This document shows, one piece after another, positions 56,239 through 64,000 of a stretch of 64,000 bases of DNA. The notes beneath the pieces were generated by a model. The model was not told the origin of the DNA. It saw only the letters and a program-made list of their open reading frames with translations, and searched no databases. The DNA comes from Geoalkalibacter ferrihydriticus DSM 17813. GTDB lineage: Bacteria; Desulfobacterota; Desulfuromonadia; Desulfuromonadales; Geoalkalibacteraceae. The position numbers and the translations under genes were made by a program. The DNA lies in assembly GCF_000820505.1 (NCBI RefSeq), contig NZ_JWJD01000001.1, positions 707,923-771,922 on the forward strand. Direction: 5' to 3'. Positions within the stretch are counted from its first letter, which is position 1. Each line of letters begins with the position of its first letter.

Positions 56239-57939
56239 ATGAGCACCCCTGAGAAGACCCCGGCCCCAACCAATTTCATCCGCAACCTCATCGACGCCGA
56301 TCTTGCCGCCGGTTTGCGTTCCGAGGTGATCACCCGCTTTCCCCCCGAACCCAACGGCTATCTGCATATCGGACATGCCAAGGCGATCTGCCTCAATTTT
56401 GGCTTGGCCGCCGATTACCGGGGGCGCTGTCACCTGCGCATGGACGACACCAACCCGGAAAAGGAAAGCGTCGAATACGCCGAGGCGATCAAGGATGCGG
56501 TACGCTGGCTGGGTTTTGAGTGGGGCGCGCATCTGTATTACGCTTCCGATTACTACGAGCAGCTTTATCTGTGGGCTGAAGAGTTGATCCGCCGCGAATG
56601 CGCCTATGTCGACAGCCTGGATGCCGAGGAGATGCGGGCCCATCGCGGCACCCTCACCGAGCCCGGCCAGGATAGCCCCGACCGCAACCGGCCGGCGGCC
56701 GAAAGTCTCGCGCTGTTTCGGCGTATGCGTGCCGGCGAATTTCCCGACGGCGCCTACACGCTGCGCGCACGCATCGATATGGCCGCGCCCAACATGAACC
56801 TGCGCGATCCGGTCATCTACCGCATTCAGCGTCATCACCACTACCGCATGGGGGATGCCTGGTGTATCTATCCCATGTACGACTATGCGCATCCCCTGAG
56901 CGATGCCATTGAAGGCATCACCCACAGCCTGTGCACCCTCGAATTCGAGGATCACCGTCCCCTTTATGACTGGTTTCTGGAAAAACTCGCCGACTGCGTT
57001 CCCGCGCGCCCGCGCCAGATCGAATTCGCGCGTCTCAATCTCAGCTACACCCTGATGAGCAAGCGCCGTTTGCTCGAATTGGTGCGCGAGGGACATGTCG
57101 CGGGCTGGGACGACCCGCGCATGCCGACGCTGGTCGGCCTGCGCCGGCGCGGATTCCCCGCGGCGGCGATCCGCACCTTCTGCGAGCGCATCGGGGTGGG
57201 CAAGAGCGACAGCTGGATCGACATGAGCGTGCTTGAAGATTGCGTGCGCGAAGACCTCAACGCCCACGCCTCGCGCGCACTGGCGGTGTTCAATCCCCTC
57301 AAGGTGGTCCTCACGGACTATCCCGAGGACCGCGAGGAGTTTTTCGAGGCCGCCAACCATCCGCAAAAACCCGAGGCCGGCAGCCGTCAGGTGCCCTTTT
57401 GTCGCGAATTCTACATTGAGCGCGATGACTTCATGGAAGATCCGCCGAAAAAATTTTTCCGCCTTGCTCCAGGGCGCGAGGTGCGCCTGCGCTTTGGGTA
57501 CATCATTCGTTGCGACGAGGTGGTCAGGGATCCGGCCAGCGGTGAAATCGTCGAGCTGCGGTGCAGTCACGACCCGAGCACCCGGGGCGCCAATCCCGCC
57601 GACGGACGCAAGGTCAAAGGCACTATTCACTGGGTCTCGGCGCGTCATGCCGAACGCGCCGAGGTACGGCTCTATGATCGCCTGTTCGCGGTTCCCACTC
57701 CCGGCGCCGGGCGCGAGGGCCGTGACTGGCGCGCCGATCTCAATCCCGCGAGTCTCACCACCCTGGAGGCTCTCATCGAACCGGGCCTGGCGCAGATCCC
57801 CGGCGCCGCCCAGGTGCAATTCGAGCGCATCGGCTATTTTTACGTCGATCCCCACGACAGCGCGCCCGGCCGCCCCGTGTTCAACCGCACCGCGACCCTG
57901 CGCGACTCCTGGGCCAAGCTCGAGCTTGGCGGCAGCTGA
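56239..57939 (+). CDS. glnS: Glutaminyl-tRNA synthetase
   Basis: A 566-aa class I aminoacyl-tRNA synthetase. The HIGH motif is in PEPNGYLHIGHAKAI (residues 35-49), the KMSKS-type motif is LMSKRRLLEL at about 273, and the catalytic core has MDDTNPEKE and DPVIYRIQRHHHYRMGDAW. The C-terminal anticodon-binding beta-barrels run from residue 340 to the end. It attaches glutamine to tRNA-Gln, so this organism need not rely only on the GatCAB route. It sits 53 bases after ispF and ends 19 bases before the chemotaxis operon's first gene. Confidence 0.95.
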   Translation: MSTPEKTPAPTNFIRNLIDADLAAGLRSEVITRFPPEPNGYLHIGHAKAICLNFGLAADYRGRCHLRMDDTNPEKESVEYAEAIKDAVRWLGFEWGAHLYYASDYYEQLYLWAEELIRRECAYVDSLDAEEMRAHRGTLTEPGQDSPDRNRPAAESLALFRRMRAGEFPDGAYTLRARIDMAAPNMNLRDPVIYRIQRHHHYRMGDAWCIYPMYDYAHPLSDAIEGITHSLCTLEFEDHRPLYDWFLEKLADCVPARPRQIEFARLNLSYTLMSKRRLLELVREGHVAGWDDPRMPTLVGLRRRGFPAAAIRTFCERIGVGKSDSWIDMSVLEDCVREDLNAHASRALAVFNPLKVVLTDYPEDREEFFEAANHPQKPEAGSRQVPFCREFYIERDDFMEDPPKKFFRLAPGREVRLRFGYIIRCDEVVRDPASGEIVELRCSHDPSTRGANPADGRKVKGTIHWVSARHAERAEVRLYDRLFAVPTPGAGREGRDWRADLNPASLTTLEALIEPGLAQIPGAAQVQFERIGYFYVDPHDSAPGRPVFNRTATLRDSWAKLELGGS

Positions 57940-57958
57940 GGGAGCAGGGGGCGGGAGT

Positions 57959-59821
57959 ATGGGAGGGACTGAGAACCGCAACAGGCCCGTGCGGGTGTGG
58001 ATCGCCGAAACACCCAGCGGCCTGTGCGGCGATCTTTTGCCGGCCCTGAATGCCGCTGGATTTGAAGTGCACTGCATTGCCGCCGGCGATGCGCCTTTGC
58101 CGCCGGTGCGGGCCACGGATTGCGACGTGTTGATCCTCGGCATCGAACTACCGAGCCCCCAGGGGCTTGAGCGGCTGCGGCGCTTTGAATGCGGCCGCCT
58201 CAGTCGGCAGGTGCCGGTCATCGTCGTCGCCGATCGGCCCGAGCTTGAATATGAGCTGCCCGATGCCTTCGATTTTCTCAACTCTCCCGTCGATCTGCCG
58301 CGCCTGCTTGCAGGAATCAGGCGGGCCGGAAGCATGCACCGCCTCGAGCTGGGGGCATTGCAGCCCCTTGAGGATTTGGATCTGGGTTTGTTTCAGAATT
58401 TTCTCGTGCAGCACAGCGGCCTGCATTTCGACCAACGCAACCTGCGCATTCTGCAGCATGGATTGACACGCCGCATGCGCGCCCTGGGGCTCAGGACCTA
58501 TCGCGAGTACTTCGCGCATCTGGAAACCTTCCGCGAGTCGCGCCGGGAACTCAAAAAACTGCTCAGCCTGCTGACGGTCGGCGAGACCTATTTCTTTCGC
58601 TATCTGGCTCACTTTGAAGCTCTGCGCCATCAGCTGCTGCCGGAACTCATTGAGCGCAACCGCGAGCGGCGCAGCCTGCGGCTGTGGTCGGCGGGCTGCT
58701 CCACGGGAGAGGAGCCTTATTCTCTGGCGATTCTGCTGCGCACCCATTTTCCGCAGCTGCGCGACTGGAATCTGCGAATTCTCGCCACCGACATCAATCA
58801 CCGCGCCCTCAATCAGGCGCGGCAAGGCGTCTATGGGCCGCGCTCTCTGCGGGTGACCGATCCCGCCCTGGTCAACACCTGGTTTGAGCCGCGCGGCCAT
58901 GAGTTTGTTCTCGACCCGAGAATTCGCGAAATGGTCGATTTTCGCTATCTCAACCTGCAGACCGGATGCTATCCGGATGCGCGCGAAGATATCGCCGACT
59001 TCGACATTATTTTTTGTCGCAACGTGCTGATCTATTTTCGCCAGGCAACCAGCCGCAAGGTCGTCGCGGGTTTTGCCCGCTCCCTGGCGCCGGCCGGCAG
59101 CCTGTTTCTCGGCCATGCCGAAACCCTGGTGCACCTGTCCCAGGAGTTCAGGCGTGAAACTTACCAGCGCAATTTTTATTACCGGTTGCCCGCCGCCGCC
59201 CAGTTGGCGGTTGAGACCCCCGCGCCGGGAGAGACCCCGGCTGTTTTGCAACCGAATTCCTCCCCGGCCCCGTGCACGCAGGCCCAGGAGAGCGCCCCGC
59301 AGCCCGCGTCTTTCGACGTGAACGAACTCTATCAGCGCGGTCTCGAAGCCTTTCACCGCGAAGAATTCGCCGTTGCCGAAGCCTGCTTCGCGCAAATTCT
59401 TGCAGCGGATGAGCGGCATTGCGGTGCCCTGGTCGGAAGCGGTTTTGTTTTTGCCAATCGCGGCGACCTTGCCCAGGCGCGCACCTGCTGCGAGCGGGCC
59501 CTCGAGGCTGATGATCTCAGCGCCCAAGCCTATTTCCTCAAGGGCTTGCTGCTGGAACTTGAAGAATGCTGGCACGAGGCGCGCGAAGAGTATCGTAAGG
59601 CGTTGCTCATCGATCTGGATTTCATCATGCCGCATTTTCATCTGGGCGCAATTTACGAGCGCCTCGGCCAGGCGGCCGCCGCTCGCCGTGAAATCCGCAA
59701 CAGTCTGCGGCTTCTGGAGCGGCTGCCCAACGAAACCCTGGTGCCCCTGTCGGGAGGGCTGACCCGCGAGGTTTTTCTTGAAGTCTGCCGCGACCATCTC
59801 GATCAGTTGCCACCAACCTGA
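57959..59821 (+). CDS. cheR: CheR methyltransferase with N-terminal pseudo-receiver and C-terminal TPRs
   Basis: A 620-aa protein begun at the ATG at 57959 (GGGAG upstream). Residues 12-125 have the alpha/beta pattern of a receiver (VRVWIAETPSG, CDVLILGIELPSPQGLERL, VPVIVVADRPE) but lack the phosphorylatable Asp pair of an active receiver. Residues about 140-410 are CheR: an N-terminal helical domain, then SAGCSTGEEPYSLAIL (SAM binding), FCRNVLIYF. The last 170 residues contain TPR-like repeats, such as FHREEFAVAEACFAQILAADERH. CheR methylates glutamates on chemoreceptors. It starts a cheR-cheW-mcp-cheA operon. Confidence 0.9.
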   Translation: MGGTENRNRPVRVWIAETPSGLCGDLLPALNAAGFEVHCIAAGDAPLPPVRATDCDVLILGIELPSPQGLERLRRFECGRLSRQVPVIVVADRPELEYELPDAFDFLNSPVDLPRLLAGIRRAGSMHRLELGALQPLEDLDLGLFQNFLVQHSGLHFDQRNLRILQHGLTRRMRALGLRTYREYFAHLETFRESRRELKKLLSLLTVGETYFFRYLAHFEALRHQLLPELIERNRERRSLRLWSAGCSTGEEPYSLAILLRTHFPQLRDWNLRILATDINHRALNQARQGVYGPRSLRVTDPALVNTWFEPRGHEFVLDPRIREMVDFRYLNLQTGCYPDAREDIADFDIIFCRNVLIYFRQATSRKVVAGFARSLAPAGSLFLGHAETLVHLSQEFRRETYQRNFYYRLPAAAQLAVETPAPGETPAVLQPNSSPAPCTQAQESAPQPASFDVNELYQRGLEAFHREEFAVAEACFAQILAADERHCGALVGSGFVFANRGDLAQARTCCERALEADDLSAQAYFLKGLLLELEECWHEAREEYRKALLIDLDFIMPHFHLGAIYERLGQAAAARREIRNSLRLLERLPNETLVPLSGGLTREVFLEVCRDHLDQLPPT

Positions 59822-59833
59822 GGAGCCTGATGC

Positions 59834-60364
59834 ATGGCCGAGAAGTCCGACCCTTTGCAGGATATCCGCGCCGCCCTGGCTGCGGTGCGCGAGGATTACT
59901 GGCACAGCCTGGAGCAGCGTGACGCCGTGGACGCCGAGGCGATGCGTGAAGTGTTGGTCGTGCGTATGAACGCTGAATGGTTCGGCCTGCCCGGAGCCTG
60001 TGTTCGCGAGGTGCTGCGTGTGCCGCCCCTGGTGCGGGTCCCCGGCGCCGCGGCGCACATTGCCGGAATCATCAGCCTGCGCGGGGAAATCCTCACCGTC
60101 ACCGATCCGCGCGCCACGTTGGGAATGGCGGGCGTCGCCGGCGCCGCGCAAGGTCGCCTGGTGGTGGTCGGGGTCAATGAATTGTGCACGGCCCTGCTGG
60201 TGGATGAGGTCCGCGACCTTCGCGCCATCGCCGAAGCCTGCGTTGAGTTGCCGAGCGAAAGCGAGGGGACCGCGCGGCCTTTTGTCCTCGGGCGCGTGCC
60301 CCAGGAAGAGGGTTTGGTCACTCTGCTGAATGTGGATTGGATTCTCAGCGGCGCGCGCGCGTAA
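59834..60364 (+). CDS. cheW: CheW-type chemotaxis coupling protein
   Basis: A 176-aa protein. After a 38-residue helical N-terminus, the CheW fold reads REVLVVRMNAEWFGLPGACVREVLRVPPLVRVPGAAAHIAGIISLRGEILTVTDPR (split by the fold into strands); GIISLRGEILTVTDPR with the conserved RG is clear. It couples receptor clusters to CheA. It lies 12 bases after cheR and is followed by the receptor gene after 120 bases, in the same direction. Confidence 0.9.
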   Translation: MAEKSDPLQDIRAALAAVREDYWHSLEQRDAVDAEAMREVLVVRMNAEWFGLPGACVREVLRVPPLVRVPGAAAHIAGIISLRGEILTVTDPRATLGMAGVAGAAQGRLVVVGVNELCTALLVDEVRDLRAIAEACVELPSESEGTARPFVLGRVPQEEGLVTLLNVDWILSGARA

Positions 60365-60484
60365 GTCGGGCGCGCGCCTGAACTTTTTTGGTGGCCCGGG
60401 AGCGCCCGACTCCTGCGCCGCCGTTGCTCTGACGGGTTGGCTACGGGCGCGGTTCGCAGCGCCCCCCTTCATGCGAGGTTGTAT

Positions 60485-62260
60485 ATGTTTTCATGGATCA
60501 GGAAAAGCATTTCCCTCAAGATCACCTTCTCGCTGGTGGTGGTGCTGGCGCTTCTGGCAAGCCTGTTCACCGCCATTGTCGTCCAGCAGCGCGGACAGGT
60601 GCTTAAGGAGCAGATGCAGACCAAGGCCCGTACCTTTGCCCTGGTTGGGGCCCGCGCCGTCGAGCAGATTCTTGAAGAGGCTCTGGCGAGCGGTCGTTTC
60701 ACCCGCGCGGAGATTTTCGATACCGATTATCGCCGCATCACCGAGGGACCTCTGGCCCGTGCCCAGGTGGAAAAATATCATACCGCCTACGACGCTTACC
60801 TCGATGCGCGCCTGCCCACCATTATCGATTCCCTTCTCGAAGAAGACCCCGGCGTGGTCTTTGCCATCCCCGTTGATCGCAACGGCTACCTGCCTACCCA
60901 CAACCGCCGCTACGCCCAGCCCCTGACCGGCGATCCCCAGCGCGATCTGCAAGCCAACCGCACCAAGCAGATGTTCAACGATCCCGTGGGTCTGCGCGCG
61001 GCGCGCTACGACGGCGGCGACGGCCAGGGTGTGCTGCACCAGGTCTATGAGCGCGACACGGGTGAAGTTCTGTGGGATATCAGCGTGCCGATTTACGTCG
61101 GCGGCAATCACTGGGGCGCTTTTCGACTGGGCTTTTCCATCGATGAAACCCAGCAGCAGGTCGCGAAACTGCGCAACCAGATCAGTTTTCTCATGCTGGG
61201 GCTGTTGGTGGTCGCCGCGCTGGCCATCTATTTTCTCGTGCGCCACCTGACTCAGCCGCTCAAGGCTCTGACCCGGAGCGCCGAGCGCATTTCCCAGGGC
61301 CACGCCCAGGAGCTTATCCCGATCCGTTCCCAGGACGAAATCGGCAGTCTCGCCGAGGCGTTCAATCACATGACGCAAGTCATCCTGCACAACCTCCAGG
61401 GAGAAATCGAGCGCAGCGGGCGCCTGATTCACAACGTAAAAGAGGCCGTTCTGCAACTCTCCTCGGCCTCCAACGAAATCATGGCCATCACTTCGCAGCA
61501 ATCCTCGGGGGCCAGCCAGCAGGCCGCTGCAGTGCACCAAGCGACCTCCACCGCCGAGGAGTTCGCCGCCACCGCCCGCCAGGTGGCGGAAAATGCCAAG
61601 CGTGTCGAGGGCTTGGCCGAGGACGCGGTGAAAGCCGGGCATCGGGGCAAGGCGGCGGTGGACGATGCCGGCGAGGGCATGGATCTGCTCCGCGATCAGG
61701 TCCAACAGATTGCCGAGGCCATGCTCGAACTCGGTGAAAATTCGCAAAAAATCGGCGGCATCGTCGATCTCATCGACGAAATCAGCGACCAGACCAACCT
61801 GCTGGCCCTCAATGCCGCCATTGAGGCTGCCGGCGCCGGCGAAGCCGGGCGGCGCTTTTCCATTGTCGCAGGCGAGGTAAAGCGGCTTGCCGATCGCACC
61901 GCCGACGCGACGCGCCAGATCAACGGACTCATCGAGCAGATTCAGAAATCAACCAACGCCACCATCGTGCAGACCGAAGAGGGCACGAAAAAGCTCGACA
62001 ACGCCAACAGGCGGGTGGCGCGCATCGCTGAGTCCCTCGACAAGATCATTGCCGGCATCGACGAAACAACCACGGCGGCGCGCGACATCAAGGTGTCCAC
62101 TCAGCACCAGTTTTCCGCCAGCGAGCAGATGACGGAAACCATCAGCGAGGTGCGTGATGTCGCCTCCCAGGTGGCGACCAGCGCCGAGGAAACCGCCCAT
62201 TCCGTCGCCGAACTCAACGAGCTGGCCGAACGCCTCAAACAGTTGGTCGAGGAACCCTGA
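60485..62260 (+). CDS. Methyl-accepting chemotaxis protein
   Basis: A 591-aa receptor begun at the ATG at 60485 (GAGG upstream). Residues 12-30 and about 235-255 are membrane helices flanking a periplasmic domain of about 200 residues (ARAVEQILEEALASGRFTRAEIF; DPGVVFAIPVDRNGYLPTHNRRYAQPLTGDP), whose ligand is unknown. A HAMP domain (RHLTQPLKALTRSAERISQG) leads to the signalling domain with the tip DQTNLLALNAAIEAAGAGEAGRRFSIVAGEV. There is no C-terminal pentapeptide for CheR tethering. It is followed by cheA after 16 bases. Confidence 0.93.
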   Translation: MFSWIRKSISLKITFSLVVVLALLASLFTAIVVQQRGQVLKEQMQTKARTFALVGARAVEQILEEALASGRFTRAEIFDTDYRRITEGPLARAQVEKYHTAYDAYLDARLPTIIDSLLEEDPGVVFAIPVDRNGYLPTHNRRYAQPLTGDPQRDLQANRTKQMFNDPVGLRAARYDGGDGQGVLHQVYERDTGEVLWDISVPIYVGGNHWGAFRLGFSIDETQQQVAKLRNQISFLMLGLLVVAALAIYFLVRHLTQPLKALTRSAERISQGHAQELIPIRSQDEIGSLAEAFNHMTQVILHNLQGEIERSGRLIHNVKEAVLQLSSASNEIMAITSQQSSGASQQAAAVHQATSTAEEFAATARQVAENAKRVEGLAEDAVKAGHRGKAAVDDAGEGMDLLRDQVQQIAEAMLELGENSQKIGGIVDLIDEISDQTNLLALNAAIEAAGAGEAGRRFSIVAGEVKRLADRTADATRQINGLIEQIQKSTNATIVQTEEGTKKLDNANRRVARIAESLDKIIAGIDETTTAARDIKVSTQHQFSASEQMTETISEVRDVASQVATSAEETAHSVAELNELAERLKQLVEEP

Positions 62261-62276
62261 GCGGAAATCATCTGCC

Positions 62277-64000
62277 ATGGATAAAAAGTATTTCGTCATT
62301 TTTACCCGCGAGGTTAAGGAGCATCTGAATGTGCTGCGCCAGGGCTTCCTCAATCTTGAGGAGGGCGCGGCGCGGCCAGAACAGGTGCATGCCTTGCTGC
62401 GCAGCGCCCATACCCTCAAGGGCGCGGCGCGCATGCTCGGTTTTGGCGACATAAGCCGCCTGGCCCACAGCCTGGAAGACACTCTCAAGGAGCTTGAGGA
62501 CGGCACGCGTGTCTGCGACGCCGCCCTGGCCGACCTGCTGCTGCTGGCTACCGATGCGCTTGAAGCTCTGGCCGCCCAGGCGGTGGGCGGTGCCGTCGCG
62601 GATTTCGATCTCGACCTCCTGATAGCCGGGCTGCGCGCCGGGGAGGTGCCCGCCGCGCCCCACCGCTTACCGGGGCCCCAGGCGGCACAAGAAGAAATGC
62701 CCGGACGCGGCGATGACAGTGTCAGGGTTGGCGTCGCACACCTTGACCGGCTGGTCAATCTCGTCGGCGAAAGCGCCCTGGCCGCCGGGCATTTGCAGCA
62801 GTGCGACACCCGCCTCCAGGGACTGGAGCGCGATCTGGAAGCGTTTCTCGGAGGTCTGCGGCGCGAGGAGAATTATCGCAAACTCAGCGCCATTCTTGGG
62901 CGCATGCAGGACATGCGGCGGCAACTGGAAAAAGACCTTGTCGCCTTTCATCTGAGCAGCGAATTGCTTACCCAGGAGGCCGAGGGTCTGCGCATGGTGC
63001 CCCTGGCACTTCTGGTCGAGGATTTGCGCCGGGTGGTGCGCGATCTGGCCCGCGAGCAAGGCAAAGACCTCCGCTTTCGGGTCAGCGGTGAAGAGGTTGC
63101 CATCGATCGCCTGTTGTGGGAAACCCTGCGCCCGGCGCTGATTCATATGTTGCGCAACGCCGTCGATCACGGCATCGAAAGCCCCTCCGAGAGACGCAAG
63201 GCCGGAAAGAGGGCAGGCGGCGAGGTGACCCTGAGCGCTCATTACGAGCGCAGCGGGGTATGCATCAGCCTTACCGATGATGGGCGCGGCATCGATCCCG
63301 CCGAGGTGCGTCGCACAGCGCTGGCCCAGGGCGTGATCGAGGCCGAAGAGGCGGCGGCCCTCAGCGACCAGGAGGCGGTTTATCTGGTTCTGCGCCCCGG
63401 ATTTTCCACGCGGACCGATCTGAGCGACGTTTCGGGGCGGGGTATCGGCATGGATGTCGTGCGCGCGGGTATGGAGCAGATCAAAGGCAATCTGGCGATC
63501 CATTCGCAACCGGGAATCGGCACCGAAATCCGCCTGGACATGCCTCTGACCCTGGCGCGACTCGCCGGGCTGATCGTGCGCTGCGAAGGCGAGCGTTATG
63601 TGCTGCCCCTGCAATATGTGAACGCCGTGCTGCATTTGCGTGAAACGGATGTCGTCACCCAGGGGGGGCGCGAGTTGGTGCGCATCGCGGACCAGACCCG
63701 CCCTCTTTTCGCCCTGCGCGACCTGCTCGGACTCGCGTCGCGGCAGCTCGTCGATGCGCGCCGCATCCCCGCGGTGGAACTGCGTCACCAGGAACGGCAA
63801 GCCGTGTGGGCCGTCAGTGAGATCCTCGGCATGCAGGAGGTCGTGGTCAAGAGTCTCGGCCCGCAGTTGCGCTCCGTGCCCGGGTATGCGGGGGCCGCGC
63901 TGCTCGGCGACGGATTGCCGGCGCTGATTCTCTCGGTGCCCGACCTTTTCGCGCGCCGCCGGCCGGCCGCCGCCCCGCATGTGCGCGCCGACCTGGAGGC
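62277..64000 (+). CDS. cheA: CheA-type histidine kinase, truncated by the window edge
   Basis: At least 574 aa from the ATG at 62277, running off the right edge with no stop. The P1 phosphotransfer domain contains LLRSAHTLKGAARMLGF, with phospho-His H45. There is no P2 domain; after a short linker, dimerisation helices (VRVGVAHLDRLVNLVGESALAAG) and the ATPase domain follow, with HMLRNAVDHGIES, DDGRGIDP and GRGIGMDVV as N, G1 and G2 boxes. The last visible 170 residues are the CheW-like P5 domain (LIVRCEGERYVLPLQYV). A receiver may follow outside the window. CheA passes phosphate from the receptor complex to response regulators. Confidence 0.92.
   Translation, partial: MDKKYFVIFTREVKEHLNVLRQGFLNLEEGAARPEQVHALLRSAHTLKGAARMLGFGDISRLAHSLEDTLKELEDGTRVCDAALADLLLLATDALEALAAQAVGGAVADFDLDLLIAGLRAGEVPAAPHRLPGPQAAQEEMPGRGDDSVRVGVAHLDRLVNLVGESALAAGHLQQCDTRLQGLERDLEAFLGGLRREENYRKLSAILGRMQDMRRQLEKDLVAFHLSSELLTQEAEGLRMVPLALLVEDLRRVVRDLAREQGKDLRFRVSGEEVAIDRLLWETLRPALIHMLRNAVDHGIESPSERRKAGKRAGGEVTLSAHYERSGVCISLTDDGRGIDPAEVRRTALAQGVIEAEEAAALSDQEAVYLVLRPGFSTRTDLSDVSGRGIGMDVVRAGMEQIKGNLAIHSQPGIGTEIRLDMPLTLARLAGLIVRCEGERYVLPLQYVNAVLHLRETDVVTQGGRELVRIADQTRPLFALRDLLGLASRQLVDARRIPAVELRHQERQAVWAVSEILGMQEVVVKSLGPQLRSVPGYAGAALLGDGLPALILSVPDLFARRRPAAAPHVRADLE

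Noticed and set aside
58148-60472. 774-codon reverse-strand open frame over cheR and cheW
   Set aside because: The forward genes have clear family motifs, while the reverse frame has none and begins without a ribosome site.

Overview
The window is high-GC, densely packed bacterial DNA. It most resembles a Desulfuromonadia/Geobacter-type Desulfobacterota genome; this is inferred from content, not from a marker-gene search. The clues are a tungsten aldehyde oxidoreductase with a TupA tungstate-binding protein, a CarD-IspD-IspF-GlnS neighbourhood, a CIRCE-controlled hrcA-grpE-dnaK-dnaJ cluster, PEP-CTERM and CFI-box proteins, a large Mrp/Mbh-type antiporter operon and a chemotaxis operon. I see no rRNA, tRNA or CRISPR array.

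Layout. 1-6.1 kb holds small operons: a reverse-strand set with a HELAH metallopeptidase carrying a CFI-box tail, a methyltransferase, a thioredoxin-like lipoprotein with a CcdA-like partner, and two exported proteins. 6.1-18.4 kb is the accessory part. It has a 1,800-residue RHS/YD-repeat protein whose N-terminus is a complete PEP-CTERM protein, an 800-base gene-poor stretch with inverted repeats, a CBS-like membrane protein with a truncated second copy 4 kb away, a HepT/MntA toxin-antitoxin pair between duplicated sequences, a DUF3187 protein and an alpha-amylase. 18.5-28.1 kb mixes tungsten enzymology (aldehyde oxidoreductase, MoaD-like protein, TupA) with HflK/HflC and two small heat-shock proteins. 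28.3-36 kb contains a ferritin-like/receiver fusion, two zinc-ribbon proteins, a cold-shock protein, ComM, thioredoxin reductase, a cation efflux protein and a nitrilase-family amidase.

36.3-43.9 kb is an eleven-gene ion-transport operon in Mbh A-H order (MrpE, F, G, DUF4040, MbhE-like, B, C, D) followed by two more D-type antiporter subunits and a small membrane protein. It has no hydrogenase module, and its leader can form competing helices. 43.9-53.2 kb holds a universal stress protein, HemW, the heat-shock cluster and two envelope proteins. 53.3-58 kb holds PanE, CarD, IspD, IspF and GlnS. 58-64 kb is a chemotaxis operon (CheR with pseudo-receiver and TPRs, CheW, receptor, CheA) that runs off the right edge.

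The observations I rate highest are the PEP-CTERM/RHS fusion, the structured leader and unusual composition of the Mrp-type operon, the ferritin-like/receiver fusion, and the 84-base gene fragment that differs from its parent only at synonymous positions next to a second duplicated element.
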